DNA of 64,000 bases from Symbiodinium natans (taxonomy: Eukaryota > Sar > Dinophyceae > Suessiales > Symbiodiniaceae), in assembly GCA_905221605.1 (NCBI GenBank), contig CAJNDS010000707.1, positions 20,896-84,895 on the forward strand, written 5' to 3'. Shown piece after piece: positions 1 to 11,338 of the stretch (positions within the stretch are counted from its first letter, which is position 1; each line of letters begins with the position of its first letter). A program made the position numbers and the translations under genes. Below the pieces are notes generated by a model. That model made no database searches. It was not told the origin of the DNA and saw only the letters and a program-made list of their open reading frames with translations.

Positions 1-3000
1 CGCGGTTGCCAAAGCTAGCTACTGCAGCGCAGCGCAACGAATGCTGCGAGGATGCCTGCGACATCTTCGTACTTCGATCCCAGAACTTGGCAAAACCTGG
101 GAGTCAATCTTGTTGTGGCTCCAGTCAGCCAAGCCCAAGAAAGGTAGCACTGGGGTGGCTGCCAAAGTCGATCAACTTGAGATGGTTGTTGTCCTTTGTG
201 CTTTGTGAATCTGTGCAGTCTCAAAAGCACCCACAGGATCAGAAGAGCGACGGTCCGATTGAGATGCACAGACTACTTATACTCATTCTTGTCAAGACGT
301 CATCTGTTCTCTGTGGCGAGTGCTCACGATTTGCAGTCGGAAGCTCTTGGGAACCGGAATGCAGCCACGGAAAGCTACGCGAGCCAGCTCATCAGTCCTT
401 CCGCTCATAGAGGAAGTTTTCAAGCTTCAAGTCGCGGTGGGCGATCTGATGCGCATGCATGTAAGAGACCTCCAGGCCAGGAGCTGGCAGCTTTTGCCCC
501 AGGCAGTTCCTTCTACCACATCTTGACAGATCTAAACAGGCTCAAAAGCCTCAATCTTTTCTGTTCACAAGAGCATGTTCTGCTGTCAACAACAGGGCTC
601 CTGCAGTAACAAGCATAGAGTCGGATTGCATGCTGAGAGTCCAGCAGCTTTGAGCATCTGATGGCAGGTGTTCGCGGCCACCTCCTCACGTGTCGACTGC
701 TACACGGAAATCCTGAGGCTCAGGCCTTGCCAAAGCCATGAGCAGCACAACAGCGAGTTGCTATTTGAGCTAAGATGGTAGTGACCGCCAACCGCAGCGT
801 GCAGCATGACCAAAACCAAGGGTGCTCTGCTAATGACTGCGTGACAGCATGGCAGAGCATCACATCATGTCGCATCCCTCTCTCTGCTGCCGCCTCGTTA
901 TAGACCTTTGCATCGAAGAGCCGGTCGTAGAGCTCGCCGCCCGCCATGAACTCCATGACCAGGTGGATCTCCTGAAGGGCGCGCGAGGATTCTTCCCTCT
1001 GCGCTCTTCTCCTCTGCACTTTTCCGCACACTTCTTGACTTCCTAAAGCTTTTGAGACCGTAACTCGACATCCGAATGTATGCTTGAACATCTTGAACGC
1101 ATTCAGCAGCAAGTTATCCCGTGTCACCGAAGGATTCGGAATCGCAGGCCTGATCATCCTCGTAGACCATCATCAACCTGGCGATGTGCGGGTGGTCCAG
1201 TGCCAGGTATATCTCCACCTGCGACAGGTTCCAAGCTTTTCGAGGTGTAGGGGCATGTTGTAGCCGTGCACTGCAACACTCTGCAACACTGTCACTGGCA
1301 CATCTGCAATCTACAAGAGGCCACGCACATGACGTCTCTTTGGTCTTGAAGGCAATCCGTTCTTCAGAGCGCCTTGGGTTGTCTAAGAAAAACTTCGTGC
1401 TAGCTTGCTATTGGATTTTCGAGGTCCTCTCCTGATCTGCGGTCTGAGAGGTCCCCTAGATTTCGGGATGGTGAGACTGGCTCGCCGCAGCGCGCATCAT
1501 GAGGGCTACTCGCTAGGAACCAAGCTAGGGATGTGTGGACGTGTGGCAGTTCTGCCAAGCTATTCAGCTGGCTTCTCTCCGATGCTCCGAGTTTGTGTGC
1601 CTCTGATACAGCCGTGATGTGCTGTCTCAACTGCTGCGAGTGACCCACGATGCATGCACGCTGCCACGAGCCCACTGCGGGTGAGACCTAGAAAAAGTTA
1701 CCTTATGTACAAAAAGCGAGTTAGGACTTTGGTCGCTTCTTCTCCTTCTCCTCCTCCTTCTCTTCCTCCTCTTCATCCTCCTCCTTAAAAGACTCGAACC
1801 AGTCCACCGTCTCCTCCTTTGCCTCCACGGGCTCCTCCACTTCCGGTGCGAAGGCGTCGGCCTCCTCTTGGAGGCTGGCGTCCTCCACCGCACCTCTGAA
1901 GAAGTCAAAGAAAAAAGAGAGTCACTTCTCTAATTCATATGGGTTTGGGTTAGAAGGATGCTGAAGCATGTTCATATGAGAGGAGACTAAAAAAAGGAGG
2001 GCTTCGAGCTTCCGGGCGGCCCTGCCTTCCTGCCCTGGAGCACTTTGTTCTGCGTGGGGCCAGCTCTCGAGCTTGTTCCGCTTCCGGCTGTTCTCAAGCT
2101 GCTCTCTCAGCTCCCTGCCATGCAATACACAAAGAGGGGGCGTGGCAGAAAAAAAGCACTACGAGTACAGTAGCTGCTGGATGCTGAAGGCATCGGGGCT
2201 GCAGGCTGATGCTAACTCGCCAGTGGCTCTGCTGTCTCAGCCGCTGCTCCTGCCAACCATATCAGAAATATGAAATGTCCCTGCAGCCCCTGTGGAAGCA
2301 ACGATGTGCAGGTCATGTCTCAAAGCCCGCCCCAGCTCCACTCATGCAGGAGGCTGATGCAAAATGTTGCTGCGCCGTTCTGATTTTCCCTCTCCTCGTA
2401 TCTGCGCTGCCTCACCTGGTTTAGAAGCGTGAATGGCTGTAATAGTAACATTTGTCAACCAATCCAGGTCGGCAAGTATGGGTGATCTTCATATCTTGGA
2501 GTGCTTTCTTTTGACGGCATATTGAGGCCACCAATGTGTTCGAGGGAGCTGACAACACGTTGAATCGGCGCCTGCTCCAAGCGCTCCTCCCGGGCAGCCG
2601 ACTTCAATTTCAAGCGCTCGACCTCCGTCATGAGCCCGGCAAGGAGAATCCATGAGAATCCATATGACACTGCAAAGTACCAACAACAGAAGTGCTCTTC
2701 GGCTGTTCTACCGATTCTAGCTGTTCTGACTCACTGTTCTGACTCAGAAGAACACCAACGTTGTTAAAACGCGTCCGAGTGAAGCTGAGAAACGTAACAT
2801 AAGTTCGAGATGCTCGCCTATGGCGCGTGCCGAATCAGTCTCGTAGTGTCTTGTGATCTCAGAAGACGTCTGGCCTGCGCCTTTCGATTCGCCTCCACTC
2901 TCGAAGGACCTCGCTCCTCCTGGAGCGCGTGAACTGCGTGAACAGAAGTTACGCCCCCTGCTTGCAGTGTTCAGAACGTCCTTGGCAGCAATCTGGTGAA

Positions 3001-5053
3001 GGAGGTTGGACTCGTGTTTGACAGCTTCCTGGCCCGCGGCTTCTGCAGGATCAGCCTTACGCTCATCAGGGCCTGCAGAAGATGCCTCGTCGCGACGATG
3101 TCGCGCAGAGAGGATTCGCTCTTTCGTTTCATTGTTCCAGTGCTGAGCTCGTGCCTTAGGCCACGTGGCCGCAATGTGATGCGCAGCAGGCACATGCGAG
3201 GTGACACTGTGCTACACTTGCATGGCGTGGCTGAGCATCCTGAGGCTGGCACCAAGGCATCGCGTTTCCAGCCAAGCCTACACTTTGGGGGGGAAATGGC
3301 ACCACATATTTGGCACACCCGAATCACTTTGGGACATGGCAGATGGCAAAAGCAGTCCTGGAGCCTTGAAGGTTCATCTCCTCAACAAGCAACTCAATTG
3401 CTTTAAAAGACTGTGTTACATTGCGACTGACTCAATTGACCAGCTTTTGATGCAACAAAGCAAAGAGACGAGCTTCCCAGCAAACATGTAGCAGAAAGCA
3501 GCGCAGGAGCCCGAGAGGGCCATCTGAGATCATCTGAGGTCTCCGCCATCTTGTCCACCTCCCGAGGAGCTTTCAGGTAGCTCCCGTCCAAAGGCTCCAA
3601 GGCTGGCGGAGGAGCCTGCAGGGTTCAGGGTTGTGCGAGGTTGTTGCGTTCTTCTGGTTCCGCGTTTGAAACGAATTCTGGCTGGTGCCCGCCTCGATCT
3701 TCCGGACGTACCGGTAGCGGAGAAGCTTGGAGTGCAGGCTCTGCCCCTCCTCCTCGTCGTCATCTTTCCGCACCTGTGCAGCTGAGGGCAGCGTTGGGCA
3801 TTGTATCATTGTATGGCATTGTGTGGCATTGCTTTGTTCAGCTCATCGTCGAGATCGGCCTCGGCCTTGCCCGTGGTGGAAAGACCCGGACCCATGTGGT
3901 CCAAGTCCACGCCTGCAATGAGGTTTCGCATCTCCGCCTCAGCTGACTTCTGTCCATTCTTCTTTCAATACATCACTGTACTCATTGGTACTCAATTGCT
4001 GCTTTCACACTTGAGCTTTTCCAAGCCGAAGGACAGAAACACTCTCGAGCTCTGCTGCAAGCGCTTTGGAGTCCACCGGTGGAGCCTCGATATCTGCGGT
4101 AAGACGCAGGGAAGGTTGCGCCACCCTACGGATCACGCCCGCCTTCCCTGAGGCCGACTCAGAAAATCTCCTGCGCCGTCAAGGTTTAAAAAAAGCCAAG
4201 CATGAAAGTTTGTGCGCCCAAGTAAGGCTTGGCGCCTATCCCGGTTGTGCTTATCCCTGGGACTTCCATCCGAGAAGCTGAACTGGTGAATGGCCTCCGG
4301 CAGGCGCGATCATGCAATGCAATCCCGGTGTTGTCTCAGCCAATGCTCTACATTGCTTTCGATGGCATTGGCTCCTTGCTGTTCTTCTCCACCACCTGAG
4401 AAATTGCAGGCTTGAAAGGTTGAGCGGCTTTACACAAGGCTTTGCCTTGTTGTCATTGCTCGTGGCTTTGACCCACTAAGTCAAACTCCCAGAATTCTGG
4501 CGCAAACGTTGTTTCACCATGCCGTGCTGACGAGAGCTGTCCCGTCCTGCACCCGCAGACTTGGGGCGAGGCATCATTCCGTCTGGCAACCATGGTTGAA
4601 ACGGCATGGCTGCCTTAGTGGAGACTGTGCAATGGTACCATATGATACCTAGAACAAGAAGGAAACAAGAATTGCAATCGTGTGAAAAGGCCATTCTATA
4701 CCCTATTATGAACGACTTTTACCCAGTCTAAAGTAGTATAAACCCATTGTAACCGACTACTATCCCCTCTTCTAAGTGCTACAGCACCTGCCCACTCTGA
4801 GAAAAGCTTTCAGATGCTCCCAGCTCTCAGCCCCTCCCCCCGGCCTCGCTCCCTGAAGCGATAGAGCTTCTTCGCGTACCGAAACTCGCCACCTTGACAC
4901 ACAACCCTTAACAAAGAGAGAGACTACGAGAAGCAGAGGCTGAAACATTTGTTACACTTAGACGAGAAGTTGAGAGAGAGACAGAGAAGCCCCTTCCTGT
5001 GATTGCGTTCTGCTACTCGTCGTGCCCTCTGCCCTCTTTCTTTCCTTCCTTCT

Positions 5054-5089
<36 letters not shown>

Positions 5090-6335
5090 GCTTTCTTGGG
5101 GCATGGGGGGCGAACCCCAGGGCCTACGGCTGTTCTCCCCTCTCTCTCTCTCTCTGCTCTCCCTCTCTGCTCTCTCGGTCGGTCTGGCAACGTCTTTCTT
5201 GCCTGGAGCAGCAGTGGCCGCCAGTCCCAGCAAGGAGGGCCTAACAACGGGGCACTGGCCAGTTCCCAATAGTCTGCATCCGTTGCTACCGTTGCCTTCC
5301 ATCGTTGACACGGCAGGAGCGAGACATCGTCTCTGCAAGGCGTTCGCGTTGCCTGGCACACAGACGCTGTGCTGCGCAGAACGCACTCGCAAGCTCGTTA
5401 AGCTTTACCCTAAGCACGAGACAGCCAAGGTCTCGGCACGCTCATCCGCCGCTCGTTGAACATGGCCTCGCCATCAAAGGCTCCTGGAAAAGTTGAGCTG
5501 CACAGACACGAGCCTTGTCTGGTGGTACCTATCACCCACAAACGGCTTGCTGCAGCTTGCGTATCCAGGCATGCTTGCAAAGCCATGAAGGCATGCGAAG
5601 ACTTCCCAAAACAAGCCCTGGTCCTAGAACATCACCCACCGGCTGAAAGTTGAAGTCGCAATCTCTGAGCATAGCAGATGTCATAGTCTCCTGTCAAAAT
5701 TCACAACAAGTGCGCCGCAGTTCGAGCCGCAAACATCAGCAAGTTCCATTAAAACCACTTCTGGCCTTGAGAGCATGCGCAGCTGGTGTCGAGTAATTGC
5801 GTAAAGCTCCCCAGATACTAGGCTGGTGCTTTTGAGGCAATGCCGACTCTATCAGTGCTCATACCTATGCGCATGTCCTTGGCTCTAAACGATGTGAGCT
5901 TCAAGGGCTTGTCTGACATTGATAAAGAGGTGTGGCATTGCTGCATCGCATGGCATAGCCAACCGTCCTTTGCTTGATTCATGTGAGCCTGATAAGCTGC
6001 AGATAAGTTTGACAGGGGTTAGGGACATCCGCAGCAATGACAGGGTGCTTTTTGAGCTTCCGAGATCTTCCTGGCTTCTTGAGCTCTCCGAGCCACGACA
6101 CAAACTCTACGTTAGGTGAGCAGGGCAGGCGCCTCGTTTTTGAGGTCGGATCTCCGGGTCTCGGACAGGCCATGCTTCTTGAAGCTCTTGACCGCGCACT
6201 TCTCGCCATCTGCCAAGAGGGCTAGACAGGCAAGCTGATTTTGAAATCCCCCTACTAATACCAGCAGACCTTACAAAGCACATGGCCTTTGCTCGTTGCC
6301 AGCTGAACTGGGCCACTCATGCCGGAGCCGAGCAC
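1..6335 (-). CDS. CDPK/CaMK-like serine/threonine protein kinase, partial (runs off left edge)
   Basis: Multi-exon kinase read on the minus strand. Exon 6287-6335 carries the glycine loop (VLGSGMSGPVQLATSK). Exon 6133-6209 has the ATP-binding lysine (GEKCAVKSFKK). Exon 1150-1218 has the alpha-C region (VEIYLALDHPHIARL) and an exon from 971 down has EIHLVMEFMAGGELYDRL. An exon near 380-480 holds the catalytic loop HRDLKLENFLYE (Asp, Lys and Asn present). An exon near 47-92 holds GFAKFWDRSTKMSQA after the DFG position. Codon phases match exactly across the first three junctions (SK-DGEK, KNE-VEIY, DDQ-EIHL), each with a GC donor and AG acceptor. The substrate-binding C-lobe, and any EF-hands that would separate CDPK from CaMK, lie beyond the left edge. 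Exons upstream of 6335 were not found. The KNE-VEIY intron is 4,914 nt and contains another candidate gene. Confidence 0.85.
1725..4603 (-). CDS. Acidic hypothetical protein, multi-exon, inside the kinase intron
   Basis: Not recognised as a family. Coding-looking minus-strand segments appear in order: a possible start near 4603 (MPFQPWLPDGMMPRPKSAG), DIEAPPVDSKALAAELESVS (~4050-4125), SAEAEMRNLIAGVDLDHMGP (~3875-3950), QVRKDDDEEEGQSLHSKLLR (~3690-3780), a charged segment near 2960-3110, TEVERLKLKSAAREERLEQA (~2490-2640), GRELREQLENSRKRNK (~2060-2120), and a strongly acidic tail (ETVDWFESFKEEDEEEEEKE) ending KKRPKS and a TAA near 1725. Composition suggests a soluble, charged, partly helical protein. 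It lies wholly between two kinase exons whose join is phase-perfect, on the same strand. Exon borders are not resolved. Some segments could be chance open frames, but the acidic tail and the 3875-4125 segments look firmly coding. Confidence 0.5.
4604..6132. other. Kinase intron sequence; no gene recognised
   Basis: Continuation of the long kinase intron. It contains a CTTT microsatellite and pyrimidine-rich DNA around 5130-5190. No frame here gave a recognisable exon. Confidence 0.5.
5043..5093 (+). repeat. (CTTT)n microsatellite
   Basis: About a dozen nearly perfect ctttc/cttt units, followed by CT-rich sequence. It creates long low-complexity open frames on both strands that should not be read as genes. 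Confidence 0.9.
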
Positions 6336-8129
6336 CTGATGGCCAGGCTCGTGTGGGTTGCGAGATGTAATCTGATGCCTGAATGTCTTCTTCTTACATG
6401 TCCTTCTTGCCCCCCTTTCGCCTTCGAGGCAACCTTGTAGTCATCTCTCAGTCTCCTTCGCAAGGCGGAACATGAGGCTGCGAAAACTCCGGAGTTCATC
6501 ACGAGGGCACCTGCTGGTGCAGTAGCGGCCAGTGACGGGGATCTTGCCTTTTCTCTCCATCACCTCTTGTGCCCGAATCGAACCATGAATCGATCTGAGG
6601 TCGCAATTCGCAAGTTCGGGGTCACACATTTGCTTTGATGCCAGGCTTCTCGCAGAGGCTTCACAGTTGCAGGATGGGGGTTTGGCTGAGAGGCGGGTGA
6701 GCCGGCCTCTTGGGTGTTGATCCACTTGGAGTCATTGTCAACAAGGTTCGACCTGCTACTCGACGCACTCGAGGATACTCGAGGTCAACTCCCGAACTCC
6801 AGATCATGGCCTTGTACCCCCCTCCGTCTCCGAGATGGTTCTGGAGTTGCCAAGGAACCTGTGCAGATCATTAGCACTAAAGGGGAACGTTTGCGGATTG
6901 CCTTGACGAGAAGACCACGGGCCTCCCCGTTAGCACACGGACACCTTCCAGTATTCCATCGGAACAACAGTCCATGGCCCTGGCAGAGCCTTCCCTTCCG
7001 GGGTGTGTCGGTGTCACAACCAAACCGCGTTGGACTTGTTGAATTCCGTTGATTTCATCAGAATGTCCAGGTGCTAGACCCGCAATACTTTGTGGTTTGC
7101 GGTTCATCGAAGCTCAGGTAGGGCGTATCTGGTTTAGAAGACGAGACCAGTGGCATGACTTAGTGGGAGATGTCGCATCACTGCTGTTCGTTGCTGCGTT
7201 GGACAGCACTTTTCAGCGTGGGTAGTGCTTGCGAGTGTCAAGGCGTGGTAAGCTGAGCCAGATGAGCCAGGCAAGCTTGATTGACCTCTCCTAATATAGA
7301 TGTTCTACCATCATGAACATTACGTACTTGCACGAAAATCGCCGTCTGTTTGGGACATGTGCGTCGAATGACATTGTAGTGCTCAGCTCAGTTCCATCCA
7401 CAAGCTCGGCTTGGAGGACTGAGTCAAGCTGGTGTGAGACAAGAGGTACAAGACAGATTTTGGACGTGGAGGCTGGAATGGCTGGAGTCTGAAAGGTTGT
7501 TAAAGAGAACACATGGGGTGTCAAGCCGCTGCTTCTGCTTCTGTGGTGGGCTCTCCCAGGCAAGTCTAGATTGAAAGAGCTTCCCTCAGAGTGCCGACTT
7601 CTTGAAAGCCCTGGAACCTCAAAGATTCGGGCAAAGCTGCATGCCGTGGGCCGAAGCTTTGTCGCCATCTGGGTGCCCCTCCGATCTTCGGGCAGCGGAG
7701 TGAAGGACAGCGGCGCCTGCCCCACCTGCGGCAGATGGCAACAAAAGGGCAACATATGGGCAACGCAGATGCGCCGGGCCCCTTAGCCTGTCCCTCCCCA
7801 TTCCAGCCTCGAACGCGATGGGGCGTTCTGTGGGCACCTCGAAAGCTTCAGAGAAGTCAGATGTTCTTGAAAGGCTTTGACAAGTCCCGAGACAGCACTC
7901 TGCCTTCTTTGAAGTTCCGGAACCCTCCCGGCCGTCACTCAACCTCCAACTCCTAGCCTGAAGGCTTTCCTTCAAGCACCTAAGTGCAGCCCCTTTATTC
8001 AAGAGCTGAGCCCCCCCAAAAAACCTCCTCTCCTTCCCTTCTCCGGCCTCTGCCTGCACTGCGCGTCCCGAGGCCCCGCGGCCTCGGTCGGCGCCGACCT
8101 TCGGCGGCGCTTGAGCCTGGCAAGATTCG
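6336..8129. other. No gene supported
   Basis: Open frames of up to about 150 codons occur on both strands, but none shows a recognisable domain. Upstream exons of the kinase may lie in 6440-6725 (minus strand); this could not be confirmed. Confidence 0.4.
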
Positions 8130-8188
8130 GGGTTTAGGGTTTAGGGTTTAGGGTTCAGGGTTTAGGGTTTAGGTTTAAGGTTTAGGGG
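8130..8188 (+). repeat. Interstitial telomere-like (TTTAGGG)n block
   Basis: Seven or eight units of gggttta, partly degenerate (gggttca, ggtttaagg). TTTAGGG is the Arabidopsis-type telomere unit also reported for dinoflagellates. The block lies between ordinary sequence on both sides, so it is internal, not a chromosome end. Confidence 0.85.
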
Positions 8189-8403
8189 ATAAGATGGGAA
8201 AAGAGCACTAGTAGGGCTCCCATTTTTTGCTCCCCCGAATGCAGAGTCAAGTGATGTCAAGAGATCATTGTGGGTCCTTGCTCTCAAGCCTTCTCCAACC
8301 TTTCTTTTGAGCGTGTTGTAGGGTTTCTGGGTTCAAGCTTTTGAAGGTTTGAGACTTGTTGTAGGGAGAGGCTCCAGGGAAAGTTCCATGATTCCTGAAG
8401 GCA

Positions 8404-8429
8404 CCCCCCCCCCCCCCCCCGCCCCCCCC
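8404..8429 (+). repeat. Poly-C tract (C17 G C8)
   Basis: Homopolymer run with one G interruption, one of several C/G runs in the window. It lies in DNA without a recognised gene. Confidence 0.9.
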
Positions 8430-8617
8430 TCGATGCAGGAAAAATGCCATTTGAAGCTTTTTGGTTCTCTTTCTCGCTTTCGTTACGTTCTCGGAAGGAG
8501 GATCCTGCAGGCGGGCCTCTGCCCGGCTCTCGGTCTCCGTCACATCCGTCAGCGTACCTGTGCAGCTTTATGTGAGAAACCCACCCGGCCACGGTGCCCC
8601 TATACAGTAAAAGTCCT

Positions 8618-8689
8618 CTAAAGCTTGCCTCCGACTTCTGCTGCCTTCAGGGCCTGCTTGGCAGCGATGTCTGCTTTGATTTGCTCCAC
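8618..8689 (-). CDS. C-terminal exon of an unknown gene
   Basis: After an AG|G acceptor at 8690/8689 the minus strand reads VEQIKADIAAKQALKAAEVG plus three residues and TAG at 8618-8620. The Lys/Ala-rich amphipathic helix is typical coding composition for this genome. Upstream exons were not traced; HRAFLAWPLKEYDNAAQDGT near 9110-9170 could be one. Confidence 0.5.
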   Translation of the reverse strand: MEQIKADIAAKQALKAAEVGGKL

Positions 8690-10290
8690 CTCTTGCCTTC
8701 AGGGGAAAACTGGAAAACAGGGACCCTCACGTGGAAAGCTTCAGCCATGTTCAATCCCAGGACTCAGATGTCTGGGTTGCACCTCAAGGCAGGCGACAGC
8801 TGCTCCTTCAGCCGAAAATCTGTCTCCCCTGCGACAGCTGTCACATATGAGAAGAACAACAAGGAACTGGACAACACACGGCGATCACAGGCGACCATGA
8901 TGACACAAGCAACTGCTTGCGCCAGCGGAAGGTATCTTGTCGTTGGAGAAGTTTGCTTGATCCTGGGCAAGATGGGCATGAGCAAGCCAAGCCGTTTAAG
9001 AGGGCCGTTTGAACTTGGATGTCCGAAACGCCCCCTCCCCCTCCCCTCACGCTTCGCAAACCACGAGCAAGTTAAGCTCGGCGTCTGCGTGGAAGACACC
9101 CGCGCTAGGTGTTCCATCCTGTGCAGCGTTGTCGTACTCCTTCAAAGGCCATGCCAAGAAAGCCCGATGGAGAGAGAGAGAGAGAGTATGAAACAACATG
9201 ACACATCGTTTTATCTGCTCTAAGTGTCATGAAGATCAGAGATATTGTGAATATTGACAAGGTCGCAGATATTGCAAAATAACTGTCATCAGCACTATAT
9301 ACTTCCAAGCATACATATATACATCAACACATGCACACAGCAAATTTGCTGAGTATTGCAATCAATATTCAAACGACTATACAGATATGAATACTACATA
9401 CCCTACATACTATGTACTTAGTGTAAAAATCCGAAGTATCGTTTTTACACGAGTAAGTAATAAACAAAACAACATATAGTATCAGTATCATAGGAGATCT
9501 CTGCAAGGGCCTCGGTCCCTGCGACATCCTCGCCGGTGGCGACAGCCCCCGCATTCCCAATGGTGAAGGGATCTGCGTCTGGACGCATTTCAGTATCTTC
9601 CTGTGAGAGACGGGCACAGAAGCACTCTTGGCTGACTTCGCTGCCCCACGATCGTCCTGAAAGCAACAGTTGCCGTCGGAGGGGAAGCACATGAACATCC
9701 ACCTTGGACTTGGGCACACAGAGACTCTCTTGATGGCTCCATGCCGAAGTAAGAGCTTTGCAAGTGGGAGTCATCAGTCTTCAAGTTTTTGGCCTGCGCG
9801 CAAGGCAGGACGATGCGTTCAACGATCTGAAGCTTTACGCCTGCGGAGCATCTGGCCCCCCCTGTTCCCGTTCCATCCTGTGCCCTGCCTTCCTCTTTGG
9901 GGCCTCTGCGATGTTCACTGCATCCATGCTGGCCTTGGACGCATTGGCCATCACCCCCCCCCCCCCCCCCCCCCAACACAAGCCACCCGAACTGCATGGT
10001 GCTGCTGTGCGTGATTATCGTCACGGCAATGCTGCCATGGCATGCTGAGCTCCAGACTAGCAGCCTCTGTCACCAGGGCTAAAGCATTGAATTCTCTACA
10101 CTTGTACTTACCTCCTCTTGGGGTCTTGTAAACATTGTAAACGGCACACTAGAAACACCTGAGCAGCGAGTCGCCTCTGATCATAGTTGGGTGAGGCTTA
10201 CTTGCATATGGCTGAGGTTGGGGGCACTATGAGGCACTTGTAGTACTTAGTTGAGCCTAACTTGATGAAAGGCCCTGCAACCCTAGCATC
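8690..10290. other. Possible scattered exons, no gene recognised
   Basis: Minus-strand segments with coding-like composition occur near 9490-9605 (EDTEMRPDADPFTIGN) and 9870-9950 (MANASKASMDAVNIAEAPKR). Near 9790-9950 the plus strand also reads as a hydrophobic stretch. Strand and gene could not be decided. A short GA run is at 9174-9185. Confidence 0.3.
9954..9974 (+). repeat. Poly-C tract (C21)
   Basis: Uninterrupted run of 21 cytosines, a potential i-motif/G-quadruplex site and also a site where assembly length may be wrong. Confidence 0.9.
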
Positions 10291-10299
10291 TAGAGTTCT

Positions 10300-10960
10300 C
10301 TGTGCCTGCAAAGCCAAAACGAAGTGGTCGAGTGACACTGGCAAGCTGTTCCAAGTGGAAGTTATGCTCAGGCCCCAGCTGGAAAGCAAAGCGGCAGTTG
10401 GCAACTTTTTGTTCCATCTCCAAAGGATTTCGTGCGCCAGGCCGCTGGGATGCAACATTCAAGGCCTCAAAGCCCCACTTCTGCAGACTCGCGCTGATGG
10501 ATCGGCATGTTGGGCTGGACTTTCACTGCCCGTGCACACCTGGCGTGTCGTCAAAGGACGATCCCACGAAATCATCCGCCGTCACTTTCTTGATGCCGAT
10601 GTCCAACTTTCAGGAGCCCAGCCCTTTGGAACCTCGCAGCGAACTCTCAAGAGACATCCACCCGAAGGACCCAACGAGGCGAAACCAACAAAACCGGATA
10701 AACCCCGGCTTCCAGCTGTGCTCGGCCTGCATGTTCGCCTTCAAGCAGGCTCCGAATCTCTCGGTCTCCTGTACGCCCCATAACGCTCCCCCATGATGCC
10801 TTCCATGCACATTCTGCTTTTATTTCGCAGCGTGCAGGCATCCACGTCCTGTGCCATCCTGGATCCAAGGATGGCCTTCGCTTTCGCCTGATCCAGGGGC
10901 GTCTCCACCTTCAGATTTCGCGTCTTCGAGATTTCGCATCTTCGAGATGCTTTGAGCTTC
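10300..10960 (-). CDS. Candidate exons of an unknown minus-strand gene
   Basis: Three coding-like minus segments: 10780-10960 (TPLDQAKAKAILGSRMAQDV), 10540-10620 (DIGIKKVTADDFVGSSFDDT) and 10300-10520 (SLQKWGFEALNVASQRPGAR, then LEMEQKVANCRFAFQLGPEH). None matches a family I recognise. Splice sites were not fitted, and plus-strand frames of 164-173 codons overlap them, so strand is an inference from composition and from the minus-strand bias of the window. Confidence 0.35.
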
Positions 10961-11198
10961 GACCCTGAAGCTGACGTTGCCCCCGGAGCCCATGCTCAGA
11001 AGCTGGGGCATAGGGCGCTGCAACGACTTCCATACCTGGCAGCGACGAAAAATGAACCTTTCAAAGCAGAAGAGAAAGCGACGAAAGCGTTCATGTCGAC
11101 GCCTTTTGGAAGCCTATCGTTAGCACTGGTACCAAGAAATCCGAAAGGAACGCTTGCAGTAGTCACTGTGTGCCTGATGTTTTCATTTTTCTTCAAAG

Positions 11199-11338
11199 CG
11201 AGTGCGGCGAGCCCGAGGGAACTGCCCTGCGACTTGATAAGCTGCCGGTCCCAGACCCAAAACAGATGTACGCAGATGCACCAGCTGAGATCATGTGGAG
11301 CGAATGCGTGCTGCAGCACATTGAACTATCTATGGCAG
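11199..11338 (+). CDS. Possible plus-strand exon of an unknown gene
   Basis: A pyrimidine-rich tract ending cttcaaag precedes an open segment reading ECGEPEGTALRLDKLPVPDP and then QMYADAPAEIMWSECVLQHI. It ends at a gcag|gtagc donor. Composition and both splice signals favour coding on the plus strand, opposite to every firm gene here. No family recognised. The minus strand is also open over most of it, so this stays tentative. Confidence 0.35.
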
